Source of the DNA: Clostridiales bacterium
Lineage (GTDB): Bacteria; Bacillota; Clostridia; Oscillospirales; Oscillospiraceae
Assembly: GCA_004557655.1 (NCBI GenBank)
Contig: SFGJ01000045.1
Span: 1 to 5,750, forward strand
Direction: 5' to 3'
Length of the DNA stretch: 5,750 nt
A model generated the notes under the pieces. The model was not told the origin of the DNA. It saw only the letters and a program-made list of their open reading frames with translations, and searched no databases. The position numbers and the translations under genes are program-made. This document shows, piece after piece, positions 5,647 through 5,750 of this stretch (position 1 is the first letter of the stretch; every line of letters begins with the position of its first letter).

Positions 5647-5666
5647 ACATGGAACGCAAAATTCAA
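5639..5666 (-). promoter_or_regulatory. Promoter of the 282-aa minus-strand gene
   Basis: On the minus strand: -35 TTGAAT (plus positions 5661-5666), 16-bp spacer ending in TGG, and -10 TATACT (5639-5644), a good extended -10. The start codon is 56 bases downstream. It does not carry ATTTAACTT, so it is not part of the shared set. Confidence 0.65.
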
Positions 5667-5712
5667 CATCTTTCATATATTTTCCCAAAATAAATATCAA
5701 AGGAGACAAATG

Positions 5713-5750
5713 ATGTCATTCAATGCGCTGAATATTGATTTTTACCTGTG
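5713..5750 (+). CDS. Start of an unidentified gene, cut by the window edge
   Basis: AAAGGAG at 5699-5705 is followed by two adjacent ATG codons (5710 and 5713). The second has the better spacing of 7 bases. The reading MSFNALNIDFYL stays open to the window edge. Only about 12 residues are visible, too few to name a product. Confidence 0.55.
   Translation, partial: MSFNALNIDFYL

Noticed and set aside
5238..5693. 151-codon plus-strand open frame opposite the 282-aa gene
   Set aside because: It has no ribosome site or family-like sequence, is low-complexity and Phe-rich as expected from antisense of Lys/Glu codons, and crosses the minus-strand promoter.
1..5750. CRISPR arrays, tRNA or rRNA genes, insertion sequence ends
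   Set aside because: No regularly spaced direct repeats, no recognisable cloverleaf or rRNA sequence, and no terminal inverted repeats around any gene were seen by eye.

Overview
This window looks like accessory DNA from a gut-type clostridial Firmicute, probably Oscillospiraceae or a relative. The reasons are a TnpV protein of the Tn4451 class, a decayed serine recombinase, AGGAGG-type ribosome binding sites and a gene derived from PolC, the Gram-positive replicative polymerase. The taxon is inferred from gene families only.

Layout. Positions 10-387 (+) encode TnpV, closed by a strong terminator. Positions 458-820 (-) hold a broken serine recombinase with two in-frame stops and a frameshift. 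A small basic Cys-rich protein of unknown function follows at 1004-1351 (+). At 1438-1644 (+) lies a 68-residue protein made of three DFYGR repeats, followed by a strong hairpin terminator. Positions 1738-3810 (+) encode a shortened PolC-like protein: PHP domain, zinc module and palm, but no exonuclease insert, a reduced fingers region and no C-terminal tail. It overlaps by four bases (ATGA) a 109-residue protein at 3807-4136 (+) that is essentially sigma-70 region 4 alone. A 153-residue unknown protein follows at 4227-4688 (+). Facing it is a 282-residue unknown gene on the minus strand (4734-5582) with its own promoter and a terminator in the converging gap. A new plus-strand gene starts at about 5713 and leaves the window.

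The most striking feature is a 37-bp element present three times (919-955, 1371-1407, 4160-4196), each just upstream of a plus-strand gene. Each copy has ATTTAACTT, a poor -35 hexamer overlapping its end, exactly 17 bp of spacer, and an extended -10 (TGn then TAnnnT). Of 37 columns, 24 are identical in all three. The element appears to tie the 115-aa gene, the DFYGR - PolC-like - sigma-region-4 cluster and the 153-aa gene into one regulon. Because sigma region 4 is the part of sigma that reads the -35, the region-4-only protein is a natural candidate regulator of these promoters. That link is inference.
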